A stretch of 64,000 nt of DNA from Xenopus tropicalis (GCF_000004195.4 NC_030680.2:146214545-146278544), one strand, 5' to 3'. Positions 10,426 to 21,480 are shown, numbered from the stretch's first letter. The notes: a model not told the origin generated them from the letters alone. Program-made: numbers and translations.

Positions 10426-11616
10426 TCCCCTCTATTTGGACCACATAATGCCAGTTCTGCATTGGCATCACACATTTACTCAGAGTCCAATGAACAAACA
10501 TTTCCTTTCAAAATACGTTTTTTTTTCATGTAAAAAAAGATCTTTCAGAACATGAATGAGTTTTCCAGCCTCAGAAATCCTTCTCGGCGGCTATGGGGAA
10601 AATGCCATTTCCAATACCATATGCATCTCTGTACAGAAAAACACTAATCATACGCTGCTGCATGCTAAAGGTTCCCTGCTTGCGAGACCTCGCAATCCAT
10701 AATAATCTGCCTCATTACAGGTTCCTGTAACAAGGGCCAAGAATTCACTGTCAGGCGCTCGGTGAATATTTTGAAGAAGAAGAAAAAAAAAAAAGAAAAG
10801 AAAAAAAAATGTGAGTGATCTCAGCTAAGAATAATATCTTGTAGAAAAGATCCCATTAAATACAGAGTTAGTCAGGAGCCTGTTATTACGCCACTATGTA
10901 ATTTACAAGACATGTTTCATTGTCCAAAACTGAAGCTTGGGGGGAAAACACAAACTATATGAATAATAGAAGATCTGTAGACCTTGCAATGGAATTGTTC
11001 CTCAGCCAAAAGGCAGAACGCAAGTCGGAGGAAAGTTTGAGAACAGCCAAACGAACCCCGAAGAGTTGGAGCTCACACGTCGTGAAGAGCATAAGGAGGA
11101 CATTCTATCCAAGAGATGGACATTCCACCCAATCTGCTACACTCTAGCCGCCTTTTATTGGCCATAAACACAACCGGTTAATTCTACTTTCTTCTTAATC
11201 ACAGTTTCAGAAAATGTCAACAGTCTTGGGGCCTTGAACATTCACATTGAAAATGTTTCTACTCTATCAGAACCTTCTTTATTGTCCCTAGAACGGCCCC
11301 CTAGACAGATCAACAAAGTGAAGTCAAGGCTGGTTCTTCAGAATCGGTAGTGGAAAGTCATGATTTTAATGGAAAAGCTTCACACCTCAAAACACATACC
11401 ACCACCATCATATCGTTCTCTGGAGCCCAACTGTATATACTGTTGGGCAAAGACTCCCAACGTTCCATAGGGATCAAAACTCTTCAGTTTGAATTCAAGA
11501 AGACAACCTTGCTTAACGGCATAGAGCTGGAAGATACAGAACTCCAGCTATTACAAGAATAGTTTTAAATAAGTAATGGAAGCAGTTAATTATTGGGGTA
11601 TCTTGGCTGACCCTTA
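10426..11616. other. Intronic sequence, no gene recognised
   Basis: There is an A/G-rich simple tract at about 10775-10810. The short open frames at 10920-11147 and 11350-11562 lack any recognisable domain or splice context. Confidence 0.4.
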
Positions 11617-12349
11617 TACAGGTATAAGACCCGTTATCCAGAATGCTCGGGACCTGGGGTTTTCCGAAAAATTATTTAAACAGTAATTAACCCCAATAGG
11701 ATTGTTTTGCCTCCAATAAGGATTTATTATATCTTAGTTGGGATCAGGTACAGGTACTGTTTTATTATTACAGAGAAAAGGGAATCATTTAACCATTAAA
11801 TAAACCCAATAGGGCTGTTCTGCCCCAATAAGGGGTAATTATATCTTAGTTGGGATCAAGTACAGGTACTGTTTTATTATTACAGAGAAAAGGGAATCAT
11901 TTAACCATGAAATAAACCCAATAGGGCTGTTCTGCCCCAATAAGGGGTAATTATATCTTAGTTGGGATCAAGTACAGGTACTGTTTTATTATTACAGAGA
12001 AAAGGGAATCATTTAACCATGAAATAAACCCAATAGGGCTGTTCTGCCACCAATAAGGGGTAATTATATCTTAGTTGGGATCAAGTACAGGTACTGTTTT
12101 ATTATTACAGAGAAAAGGGAATCATTTAACCATGAAATAAACCCAATAGGGCTGTTCTGCCCCCAATAAGGGGTAATTATATCTTAGTTGGGATCAAGTA
12201 CAGGTACTGTTTTATTATTACAGAGAAAAGGGAACCATTTTTAAAAAATGTGAATTATTTGATTAAAATGGAGTCTAAGGGAGCTGGCCTTTCCGTAATT
12301 CGGAACTTTCTGGATAATGGGTTTCCAGATAAGGGGTTCGATACCTGTA
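11617..12349. mobile_element. Complete CAGGTATGGG-type MITE carrying a 112-bp array
   Basis: The left end reads TACAGGTATAAGACCCGTTA with GGGACCTGGGGTTTTCC. The right end reads GGTTCGATACCTGTA. TA dinucleotides at both borders suggest a TA target, as in the Tc1/mariner superfamily; the superfamily assignment is inference. Between the ends lie about five copies of the 112-bp unit (11700-12240) in the orientation opposite to locus 1. Confidence 0.85.
11700..12240 (-). repeat. 112-bp tandem array, locus 2 (about 5 copies)
   Basis: ATATCTTAGTTGGGATCAAG and CAGGTACTGTTTTATTATT recur every 112-113 bp. The first copy is diverged (AGGATTTATTATATC), and the last merges into the right arm of the MITE. 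This places the array clearly inside a transposable element. Confidence 0.95.
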
Positions 12350-12485
12350 CTATATATGGGGGAAATAACAAGGGGTCAGTTTATTCCAAGTGTGGACTTC
12401 ACAAACTTAGAAGCCCCAAGCACCCTAGATAGACAGTAGAACTCATTTTTGACTTGATAACGTAGAGCTGACATTTAAAACTAAA

Positions 12486-12950
12486 ATTATTATTATTATT
12501 AACATTTATAAAGCGCCAACATACCCCGCAGCGCTGTACAATAAGTGGGTTACATACATTGGGCATACAGAGTAACATATACAGCAATCAGTAACCGATA
12601 CAGGAGGGGAAGGGAGCCCTGCCCAAAAGAGCTTACACTCTACAAGGAGTAACATATAAAGCAATCAGTAACCGATACAAGAGGGGAAGGGAGCCCTGCC
12701 CAAAAGAGCTTACACTCTACAAGGAGTAACATATAAAGCAATCAGTAACCGATACAGGAGGGGAAGAGAGCCCTGCCCAAAAGAGCTTACACTCTACAAG
12801 GAGTAACATATAAAGCAATCAGTAACCGATACAGGAGGGGAAGAGAGCCCTGCCCAAAAGAGCTTACACTCTACAAGGAGTAACATATAAAGCAATCAGT
12901 AACCGATACAGGAGGGGAAGGGAGCCCTGCCCAAAAGAGCTTACAATCTG
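12486..12950 (-). repeat. L2/CR1-like tail with 77-bp tandem array (5 copies)
   Basis: Positions 12486-12569 hold a reverse-oriented tail (TAACATTTATAAAGCGCCAA, then GCAGCGCTGTACAATAAG). From 12570, the unit starting GAGTAACATATAAAGCAATC and including AAAAGAGCTTACACTCTAC repeats with a 77-bp period (12570, 12647, 12724, 12801, 12878). The same tail and 77-bp unit occur in the other orientation at 22389-22925. Confidence 0.92.
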
Positions 12951-14690
12951 TAGAGAATCAAAAAGAAAGTGATACTTATTTCTGAGAATGAACAATTATT
13001 CTAGATATCTGAAGCCCACAATAACTTTCCCATCACGACAGTGAGAGCATATCCAAAAAAAAAAACCCAGAAAAGTCAATACCTAGTGTAAATACTATCT
13101 CGGCAGAACCTTCAAAGCCTACCTCAGTCCTCCTTGTGATTCTGTCATATTAAACCTACATCAAAGCTGGTTTTCCTCAAGAACCTCTCCTAAATGTAAT
13201 TACTGTAAAATATCAGAGGCAGAGAGAAGGGCATCACTCCGCGGACGAGAATTGAGAACAAAATCAATAGAAAGATAAATGTTTCTTCTCTAGAGCTTTC
13301 ACCCCTATTTCAATGTATAGAACGGTGTGGACTCTCTCTCACACACGGTTTCATGTCAAAGGGAGAAAATGTTTGACTTTGAAGAAGTCTTTACGCCCGA
13401 CGTTCGACTGTCTACAGTCGATTGAGAGAGCAATTCTCCAATACACGGTGGTAGATTCCACTTCTACTATCAATACCGCGATGCACTCAACGGTGAATAG
13501 AAAAGGGCTTCAATTGACTCACTCTACCAAACTCAAGGAGGTCAGGACTGGGATTACTCAAGGACCAAAGAGAATTTGAGCATCGGACACTTCCATTGCA
13601 TTTAATACTTTGTGTTTTGAAGTCACCCCACCGGTTTATCTTCTATCTCCTAGAAATATCCATGAATATGGGGAGAGGGAGCTCTGATGGAAAACACAAC
13701 ACAATACAGATTTACCGGATTACCACATCCATGATCTGCGCAGCGATACATTCAGATGTTCCCTGGGCACCCCATTGGCCAATTCCATTGATCTCTGGAT
13801 CTTCACTAGTTCACTAAATAGGCTACAAGCGTTGAGTCCTCTGGAGTTTTATTGGAAGAAACTACATTCTTAAATCATATTCACCAACCAAATATATCAT
13901 CTCTATGAAATATCTACACCGGGCAGGGAGTCTTAACAGTCACAGATGACAAGATCAAACTAATCCCGTGATCTTCCTCAATATAAATCTAGACTAGAGC
14001 TGCGATGATCTACAACTGCCTAAAGTGTAAGGCTGGCTAAGCATGCTGGGAGTTGTAGGCACAAGCAGGCAAAGGTTTGGGCACAGTATATTAAATATAA
14101 TAAATAAAAGATCTCTCGGTTCACGGGCTATGGCTGAAATACTGTGCATTTGTGAAAGAACATTCTACAAGATGGGTTAAAAAATAAGTAAAGAGCAAAT
14201 GATACAATAAATATTTATACAAACTGTGAAACTATCGGGACCGGGTGAATATATAAAGGAAAATACAAATAAAAAGGCATTTTTCAGACTCTTTAGCTCT
14301 ATAAAACGTGGTTCAGCAGCGCCCCCGCAGGACCTTTCCCGCCACTGCAGCTAATGGGAAAAGCCATGATACCAGTCCTAAAACCTGACCTCGCTTTTCT
14401 ATGTCTCTCCCTCAGCCCCTGCGACTGTGCGTGTAACATGTGAAAGAAAAACCACGGAAAGGGCAGAATTTAAAATAGAAAAAGTGGCCAGACGGCTGCA
14501 TTCAGGGCCACAATGAGAAGCCTCAGCAATAAGTTGAGACTACAGAGGCGAAGGTAAAACCCCTGTGTGTGTCCTTATGTACACACAGACGCACACAGAC
14601 ACAATTTTTTTTTTTCGCCATGGGAAAGCGTGACCACAACTGTCACAGGCTGCGGAGGGACAAACACGTGCGGCCGTTGCCATTAAAAAG
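12951..14690. other. Intronic sequence, no gene recognised
   Basis: The 13300-13820 part contains several open frames that match nothing I know. At 14044-14062 there is a CATGCTGGGAGTTGTAG motif, common in frog repeats. No array was seen. Confidence 0.4.
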
Positions 14691-15427
14691 GCTTTTTTTC
14701 AATCAATTATTTTTTTTTTTTTTTTTTTATTTCCCTCACCGATGTCTCAATGTCAAGAGGCAATTAAAGAAAATCATTGATCATCTCAATAAAAAGAAAA
14801 ACGGCGAGAGAGGAGATGCTGGCAAGTGTTAAGCAGTGGGGCCCCCCCCACCCCCTGGCATTAACCCCTTGCTGGCTGGGGAGGAGAGTACCTTCTCCGC
14901 CGTCTGATACCCTCTCCCTGCAGCTGTAGCTGCTTCTGCTCCCAGATACAGAATAGCCATAGGCACCACATAAGGAAACTTTATTAAGGGGAGGGGGGTC
15001 TACACTCTTTCCACACACACCCCCCCCCCCCCCCCCAAGGACTTTTTTCAGGAGAATTAGGAGAATACAAGACCACCACGAATGGCTTTCTGACCTCTAT
15101 TACCATTTCTCTAGTAAAACAATAGCGTTCTTGTCAGTGCAAATTACCCCCCCCCCCCCCCCCAGGCTTGCCCAGCGCGCTCTGTGGCAGATATTTTGTA
15201 GGATATTCAAGCAACAGTGAGAGACATTAGTAAAGGACAAGAATGAATATGCCCCCCCCCACTCCATTTGGATGTTACTGTCCCTTTAAGATGCCCTTCA
15301 TAATGGAATGAAGCAGCCCCTGCACTGAAATAAAATCCAGCTCTGCAGCCCCCCCCCCCCCCACCCCACACACAACCAACTCTGTTCTACTATAGATCCA
15401 CACTGGGAAGCAATGCACCAAAAAGCC
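14691..15427. repeat. Cluster of poly-T and poly-C tracts early in intron 1
   Basis: A long T run lies at about 14709-14730. Uninterrupted or nearly uninterrupted C runs occur at about 15020-15037, 15147-15163, 15252-15260 and 15348-15363. On the ptprg sense (minus) strand the C runs are G runs, lying 1.2-1.7 kb after the splice donor. No exon was recognised. Confidence 0.8.
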
Positions 15428-15715
15428 TAATACATATTGGATTTCTGATACCCCCCCAAGTAAAAAAGGGGGTGCAGGGAGGTGGGCGCAGGCTCAAAAA
15501 CCCTCCAAAGGGATCTGCTTAATATTTCCATGATGGGCATCAATGGCAGAGGAGGGCTGTAGCGATGGCTGGGAGTCCAGGGAAACAAAAGGGATAGAAT
15601 GTTGCAGAGTGACTGATACAATGTTGCAGATTCCCCATTTATTCTCATTGGGGGGGGAACGGAATTCTGTTTGGGGGATATTGCCCATTGTGGTACTGGC
15701 ATCTCCTGCACTGAG
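15428..15715. other. Non-repetitive spacer
   Basis: No exon, transposon end or array was recognised. Confidence 0.4.
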
Positions 15716-16215
15716 ATAGGGCACAGGGGGTATCTGCCCCACAGCTCAGGGCACAGGGGGTATTTGGCCCCACAGCTCAGGGCACAGCGGGTATCTGCCC
15801 CATAGCTCAGGGCACAGCGGGTATTTGCACCCACAGCTCAGGGCACAGCGGGTATCTGCCCCATAGCTCAGGGCACAGTGGGTATCTGCCCCACAGCTCA
15901 GGGCACAGCAGGTATTTGCCCCACAGCTCAGGGCACAGCAGGTATTTGCCCCATAGCTCAGGGCACAGCAGGTATTTGCCCCATAGCTCAGGGCACAGCA
16001 GGTATTTGTGGGCACAGCGGGTATTTGCCCCCACAGCTCAGGGCACAGCGGGTATTTGTGGGCACAGCGGGTATTTGGCCCCACAGCTCAGGGCACAGCG
16101 GGTATTTGGCCCCACAGCTCAGGGCACAGTGGGTATTTGCCCCACAGCTCAGGGCACAGCGGGTATTTGCCCCACAGCTCAGGGCACAGCGGGTATTTGC
16201 CCCACAGCTCAGACT
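15716..16215 (-). repeat. About 31-bp minisatellite in intron 1 (about 16 copies)
   Basis: CACAGCTCAGGGCACAGCGG followed by GTATTTGCCC repeats with periods of 30-32 bp. Variants include CATAGCTCAG, CACAGTGGG and shortened copies around 16009 and 16060. Overlapping open frames on both strands repeat the same short peptide and are array artefacts. It ends about 390 bp from the ptprg splice donor. Confidence 0.93.
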
Positions 16216-16595
16216 GGGGGGGAATAAGGTCGGTGCCACAGCCATGGGAAGGAACAATAGATGGAGGGCAGTTGGTATTTGGGGGGCCACAGTTGGGGAG
16301 GCAGAGACTGAGGGAAGAGAAGGGGGATATACATGAGAGTGAGATATCGTTGTTGCTGAACTACACCCCATGCATTAGCTGTAAAACAGAGGATTGCTAT
16401 TAGGGGTAAGTGCCAGGGCATTGGCAGGGCTATGGGGCAAGTATTGGCAAGGGGGGGGTATGGGGAAGGAAGGAAATATCTGCCATAGGGAGCTGGGGGG
16501 GGGATAAGGGGATTGAAGCCCCACTATTCAGCAGGGAAGGGAAGGGTATTGGGGGGCATGAAGTTGCCCAGAGACAGACCTGCCCCCCCCCGGGG
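16216..16595. other. Proximal ptprg intron 1, G-rich, no feature
   Basis: The sequence is G-rich on the plus strand, with several runs of G (for example near 16451-16456 and 16496-16502). No further exon was recognised. Confidence 0.4.
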
Positions 16596-16602
16596 TACTT
16601 AC
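16596..16602 (-). promoter_or_regulatory. ptprg: Splice donor of ptprg exon 1
   Basis: On the minus strand the exon ends TTACCCCG and the intron begins GTAAGTA, a near-consensus U1 donor. The junction leaves one coding base after the codon for Pro28 (phase 1). That is compatible with the next codon being Ala, as in mammalian PTPRG. Confidence 0.88.
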
Positions 16603-16687
16603 CGGGGTAACACAGCACATAGGGCAGCACCGACGCGGTGATTTTCAGGAACAAGATCCACCAACCGGGCTGCAGGATTCTCCGCAT
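16603..16687 (-). CDS. ptprg: ptprg exon 1 coding part (signal peptide), partial gene
   Basis: The exon encodes the N-terminus of receptor-type protein tyrosine phosphatase gamma, a type I membrane protein with an extracellular carbonic-anhydrase-like domain, a fibronectin III domain and cytoplasmic phosphatase domains. The 28 visible residues start [16 protein letters not shown] and end [10 protein letters not shown]. They closely match the known vertebrate PTPRG start, which shares the MRR...WWILFLKIT...SVL pattern. They form a hydrophobic signal peptide for ER entry. The ATG at 16687-16685 has A at -3 (GTCACCATG), and no in-frame upstream ATG is apparent; an in-frame upstream GTG is not a plausible start. 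The exon ends after the first base of codon 29 at a GTAAGT donor. The rest of the gene lies left of the window. Confidence 0.92.
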
Positions 16688-17165
16688 GGTGACATGCACA
16701 TTGGGGCCCGGGGGCCACTGGGGGCAACTGGTCGGCTCTGTCACCTCCGAGGCAACGACCCCCCCACAAGATGCCCTGGGAAGGGGGTAGATCCGGGGCC
16801 CCGCCGGGGCAGCAGGGGTTACTTGCGATGGGAAGTTGGAGAGCGGGGGATCTCATACAGGCAGAGGGGTAATATCCTGGCACAGAGACGGTGCGGGGGT
16901 CGCTAATCCTGCAGGCAGGGGGTGGGGGTAGCTGCTCGGTGCCGCTGGCTCTGGGCTGTCTCCATTCTCCCATACAGGAAGTAACATGTGAGCGCTGCCT
17001 GCCCCACACTTTAAAGCAGAGAGGGAGAGGGGGAGCGGGGACGCGCACTGGGACTGGGCGGCTATGCTGGGGCGCGACCCCGACGCTCTTAAAGGAGCCG
17101 CGCTCCAATTCCGCAGCTCCGCTCTCTCTCTCTGTCTCTCCCTCCGGCTAAACCGCGGGATCGGG
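16688..17165 (-). promoter_or_regulatory. ptprg: ptprg 5'UTR and CpG-rich promoter region
   Basis: This block upstream of the ptprg ATG is GC-rich and dense in CpG, unlike the flanks. It includes a GGGCGG GC-box-like motif near 17056 and a cluster of GCGC/CCGCG sites up to about 17160. No clear TATA box was seen, as is common for CpG-island promoters. The transcription start cannot be fixed from sequence alone. An open frame across 16599-17108 on the minus strand is in a different frame from the signal peptide and is probably incidental. Confidence 0.7.
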
Positions 17166-17214
17166 AGTCATGTTCCCCCCATCTGTCCCCTCCGGCTGGG
17201 GCTTATGGAGTGAG

Positions 17215-17485
17215 TGTGAGTGAGTGTGAGTGAGAGAGTGTGAGTGAGTGAGTGTGAGAGAGAGTGTGAGTGAGTGAGTGTGAGTGTGAGAGAGAGTGTG
17301 AGTGAGTGTGAGTGAGTGAGTGTGAGAGAGAGTGTGAGTGAGTGAGTGAGTGTGAGAGAGTGTGAGTGAGTGAGAGTGAGTGTGAGAGAGAGTGTGAGTG
17401 AGAGTGAGTGAGTGTGAGTGAGTGAGAGTGAGTGAGTGTGAGAGAGAGAGAGTGTGAGTGAGAGTGAGTGAGTGTGAGTGAGTGC
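17215..17485. repeat. GTGAGT-rich simple repeat upstream of ptprg
   Basis: The plus strand is almost only G, A and T, built from GAGTGTGAGTGAGTGAG-like words with irregular spacing and GAGAGA interruptions. It is about 270 bp long and begins roughly 50 bp beyond the CpG-rich promoter block. Confidence 0.95.
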
Positions 17486-17524
17486 CCAGGGATGATGGTT
17501 GGGGCAGAGGGGGGGGGGGAGGGG

Positions 17525-18300
17525 TAGGGATTCTCACATTACTCTCACACTCACTAATCCTCATAGTTTCACTCCCACATTCTCTCTCACCCACTGATTC
17601 ACTCACTCATATCTACACTCACACTCACACCGATTCACTCATAGCTACACACTCACTCATCTACACTCACACTCACTCATATCTACACTCACACTCACTC
17701 ATATCTACACTCACACTCACTCACTCATATCTACTCAGTCACTCACACTCACTAATATCTACACTCACTCATCTACACACTCACACTCATATCTACTCAC
17801 TTATCTACACACACTTACTGATTCACTTATACACATTCACTCACACTTACACTCACCCATATCTACACACTCACTCATCTACACACACACTCATCTACAC
17901 ACTCACACTCATATCTACACACTCACTCACTCATCTACACACTCACTCATCTACACACTCACACTCATATCTACTCACTCACTCATCTACACACACACAC
18001 TCATCTACACACACTCATCTACACACTCATATCTACTCACTCATCTACACACACTTATCTACACACTTATATCAACACACACTTACTGATTCACTATTAT
18101 ACACATTCACTCACACTTACACTCACCCATATCTACACACTCACACACACTCACTGATTCACCCTTACACACACACTTGCACTCACACAGATTCACTCTT
18201 ATATCCGCTCATAAATTCTCTATTACACACTCACACTCAGTGATTAATGGTAACACACTGTTACACTATCACATACACATTATCTCTTATTCACAGACTC
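17525..18300. repeat. ACTCAC/TCTACAC-rich simple repeat, complementary to the previous tract
   Basis: Words such as ACACTCACACTCACTCATAT and CTACACACTCACTC fill this segment. They are close to the reverse complement of the GTGAGT tract at 17215-17485. A 253-residue Ser/Thr/His-rich open frame covers it and is a low-complexity artefact. Confidence 0.93.
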
Positions 18301-18518
18301 CATCATAGCGTCACACACACACACACATTATTCACAGTTTCAGGCTCACCCATAATAACACATATATTCACAGTCCCAAGAAACATTTACACACACTCAC
18401 ACACACAGTCAGTCTTATAACAGACTAAAATAAACACTATTTTACACACTAATTCTAATCTGCATTTAGAGTGACACATCCTTTCACTTCCATAATAACC
18501 CACATAACACTCGGCACA
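18301..18518. repeat. CA-rich low-complexity sequence
   Basis: ACACAC runs are interspersed with AT-rich sequence. This looks like a decayed continuation of the preceding simple repeat. No gene was recognised. Confidence 0.7.
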
Positions 18519-18698
18519 CTCTCACCCTCGCACACCCACATTCACTCATACACACTCTCACCCTCGCACACCCACATTCACTCATACACACTCTCACCCT
18601 CGCACACCCACATTCACTCATACACACTCTCACCCTCGCACACCCACATTCACTCATACACACTCTCACCCTCGCACACCCACATTCACTCATACACA
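18519..18698. repeat. 36-bp tandem array, exactly 5 copies
   Basis: CTCTCACCCTCGCACACCCA followed by CATTCACTCATACACA repeats five times in 180 bp with almost no differences. The period is 12 codons, which explains open frames on both strands. Confidence 0.95.
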
Positions 18699-19240
18699 CT
18701 CGCACACACAGATTCCCACTGAACCCCCCGTTATAGTGTCCCACTTGTACAAAGTGACTCCCCGAGCCTCCCCTTCACCCATTCTAACAATCAGCAATAT
18801 GCACACCCAGTGTGGGATAATTAAACACACGTGGACTGGTTCATAAACGCACACACACTCACTTCCATAATAACAGTGTTCTGCGCACAGACAATCCCAT
18901 AATTACACACACAACCGATATTAAATTCATTATTATATTCCTAAACACATACAGTCTGATTGGCTGTCAGAATGACACAGAATTACACCCACATATCAAT
19001 CAGGTATAGATTTCTACGCCCATCATTTGTGTCTTTTGCACTAAAGCTCATGTTCCCAGTGTAACCGCACACACAGCTTTATCTGGGCCCCCAGTGCTTT
19101 GTTATTTGGGCCCCCACTCATTTTCCCACTCACATACACTCTCTTTACCTACCTCATAGTCACATTAGCCCGGGGCAAGGCCAAACGTGGCCATTTACAT
19201 GGATGAAGCAAAGCCTTGGTCACATGGGACAGCACCGGGC
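18699..19240. other. Upstream flank, CA-rich, no gene
   Basis: Sparse CACACA words and otherwise unremarkable sequence. No exon or transposon end was recognised. Confidence 0.4.
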
Positions 19241-19245
19241 CCTAT

Positions 19246-19478
19246 TGTATGTATGTATGTATGTATGTATATCTTTATTTATAAAGTGCTACTTATGTAC
19301 TCAGCGCTGTACAGTAGAATACATTAATACAAACAGGGGGTTATTAAGATAATAAAAGATAAATACACAGTATAACAATAAATACAGATAAATACAAGGT
19401 ACAGTTGCAATAAGTTAAGAGCCAAAGACACAAGAGGATGGAGGTCCCTGCCCCGTAGAGCTTACACTCTAGATAGTT
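19246..19478. mobile_element. L2/CR1-like 3' fragment after a (GTAT)n microsatellite
   Basis: A GTATGTATGTATGTATGTAT run (about 19246-19269) leads into TTTATTTATAAAGTGCTACT, CAGCGCTGTACAGTAGAATA and GTCCCTGCCCCGTAGAGCTT. This is a standard LINE-tail-like repeat of frog genomes, lying here in reverse orientation. A close relative is at 34672-34808. Confidence 0.75.
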
Positions 19479-20219
19479 ACTGTTTGCCCTACAGCAGGGT
19501 ATTTTACTGATTGTTAACTCTTTGTAATATCATTGTACGAACCAGGTCTAATCAAGGGGTGCCACCTTACCCCCCGGCAGGCTTCATTCCCAATGCCTAT
19601 ACCCTGGCACATAGACTTCTATTCACTGGGCATGCTGGGAACAAAACATGAAATTCTGGGGCAATTGCACTAAAAACTGATCTAAAACAGGTCTTGCACT
19701 AATGGTTAATAAACACCCCCTTCTGTGTATGTGAGGGGGGCCGTGGGCAATGATAGATGCTAAACACATCAGTAATGAACACATATAGTGCCTAATTGCA
19801 ATATCTCCTGTACTGTGCAACAGCCGGGGGTCCATAGTGAATTCTTTCCCTTGCCCTAAAGAGAAGCCTAACCTCTCTCACACACACACACATGAACACT
19901 GTATGGCACACGCGTGCACACTGTTACAATTACACGCTCTGTCTCACACATACATTGATTAACGACACACACAGCCTGGGATTTTTACCCCCGGCCTGGA
20001 GAATCTCATCCTTCCCTCCCCATCTCTCACCCCTATACTGTGTGTATATAAATATATATATATATATGTCTTGTCTGTTGCCATTGGAATCTAAAGGAGA
20101 GAGTCCCGCAGGGTTACAAAGCTATAAACCATCTGTTGATTCAATGAAAGGGTTTACACACCCTACACTGTCTGTTGGTGGCCCCTGTGGCCCCTCCTTT
20201 TGGCTAAATCTTTATCCCT
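19479..20219. other. Flanking sequence with a TA microsatellite, no gene
   Basis: A (TA)n run is at about 20046-20067. The open frame starting at 19892 runs into the pyrimidine-rich tract and shows no domain. Confidence 0.4.
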
Positions 20220-21480
20220 CATTTATCCCATTCTCAGTTCTCTTGCTCTTATCTCACCACTTTTCGGTCCCCCCCCATTTCTGTATCTATCTTCCCCCCC
20301 ACTTGTTATGTTCTATAACCCTTAAACTCCAACCCTTCTTCTTTCCAGTATCCTTGTCCCTGACTTTCTCCCTCATTACCGACAGCCCCTGTCCTTCCAC
20401 CCCCCACTTTCTTCTTTCCTCCTCGCTCTTCTATCTTTTCTTATTTCCCCTTCTCTTTATTCTTATCATCATCCCCTCCATTTGCTTCATTTCTCTCCCA
20501 CTCACAGTTACTGCTCTGTCCCACTGCTCATACATTGCTCCTCTGTTCCTATGGGTTCCCACGTTTTGGTCCCTGTAGGCGGAGAATAATAAAAGTTTGG
20601 GGGCCACTTTTAGTAAATGATTGTATTTTATTGGGAGATTTCTATTGATAGCCTTCCCTAACAAATATGCCACCATTCTATCCTGCTACCCTCTCTCACA
20701 TCCCCTCTCAGCTGTCTCTCTTGCACTCTCTCTACCTACTGTTTCCTATAACTTCTTCCCTTTTACGTCCCATTTCCCATGCCCTGCCCCTCACTCTTCC
20801 CTTGGCCCCTCTCTCTATTGCACCCCTGCTTGCATTGTCCCCATCCCCTCAGTGTAACTTCCCCTGATTACTTATGCTCCATGCCCTCCTCCTTGGGGTC
20901 TGCACCCCTTATTGTCACCCCTCTCCTTCCCTCCCACACTATTCCCCACCCCATTAACTTCTTCTAATTTTCCTTCTTCCCATGACTCCATGCCTCCCCC
21001 CACCCCTTAGTATTTCTATTTCCCTATCGTTATCTCTCTATTCCTTTCCTCCTTCACCATTTGCCTCTCCCCAGGTTTCCCTTTGCCCTCCCTGCCTACC
21101 CCCTTTCCCTGCTTCTCTTTTCCCATCCATTCTCCCTCCCTTTAGCCTGTCTCTCCATCTCTTTCCTCCCTTTAGCCTGTCTCTCCATCTCTTTCCTCCC
21201 TTTAGCCTGTCTCTCCATCTCTTTCCTCCCTTTAGCCTGTCTCTCCATCTCTTTCCTCCCTTTAGCCTGTCTCTCCATCTCTTTCCTCCCTTTAGCCTGT
21301 CTCTCCATCTCTTTCCTCCCTTTAGCCTGTCTCTCCATCTCTTTCCTCCCTTTAGCCTGTCTCTCCATCTCTTTCCTCCCTTTAGCCTGTCTCTCCATCT
21401 CTTTCCTCTCCCCTAATTTACTCCTTCTCTCAAGGCATCAGAATTTTCCCCCCCTCCTTCCATTCTTCATTACATTCAGT
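20220..21480. repeat. 1.26-kb polypyrimidine-rich tract
   Basis: The plus strand is overwhelmingly C and T, with words such as CCCCTCTCTC, TTCTTCCC and CTCCCTTTAG. It includes the perfect 30-bp array at 21137-21408. The open frames here are Ser/Leu/Pro/Phe-rich and overlap in several frames, as expected from composition alone. Confidence 0.85.
21137..21408. repeat. 30-bp tandem array, about 9 near-identical copies
   Basis: TTTAGCCTGTCTCTCCATCT followed by CTTTCCTCCC repeats at exact 30-bp intervals from 21141. I saw no substitutions among the full copies, which suggests recent expansion or strong homogenisation. Confidence 0.97.

Larger units (their letters stand above)
1..16602 (-). other. 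ptprg: ptprg intron 1 (5' portion; continues off the left edge)
   Basis: The splice donor at 16602-16596 (GTAAGTA on the minus strand) opens an intron running towards position 1. No acceptor followed by a recognisable carbonic-anhydrase-like exon is visible, so the whole left part of the window is inferred to be intron 1. Known vertebrate PTPRG genes have very long early introns, which fits. The intron is packed with tandem arrays and MITEs, listed separately. Confidence 0.75.

Noticed and set aside
16688..16744. Upstream in-frame extension of the ptprg start
   Set aside because: The extension would begin at GTG, not ATG. The ATG at 16687 has A at -3 and matches the conserved N-terminus.
16599..17108. 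169-codon minus-strand open frame over the CpG-rich block
   Set aside because: It is in a different frame from the recognised ptprg signal peptide and is explained by high GC content. The real coding exon is the 85-bp segment.
17482..18243. 253-codon Ser/Thr/His-rich open frame
   Set aside because: Pure low-complexity ACTCAC repeat with no domain or splice context.
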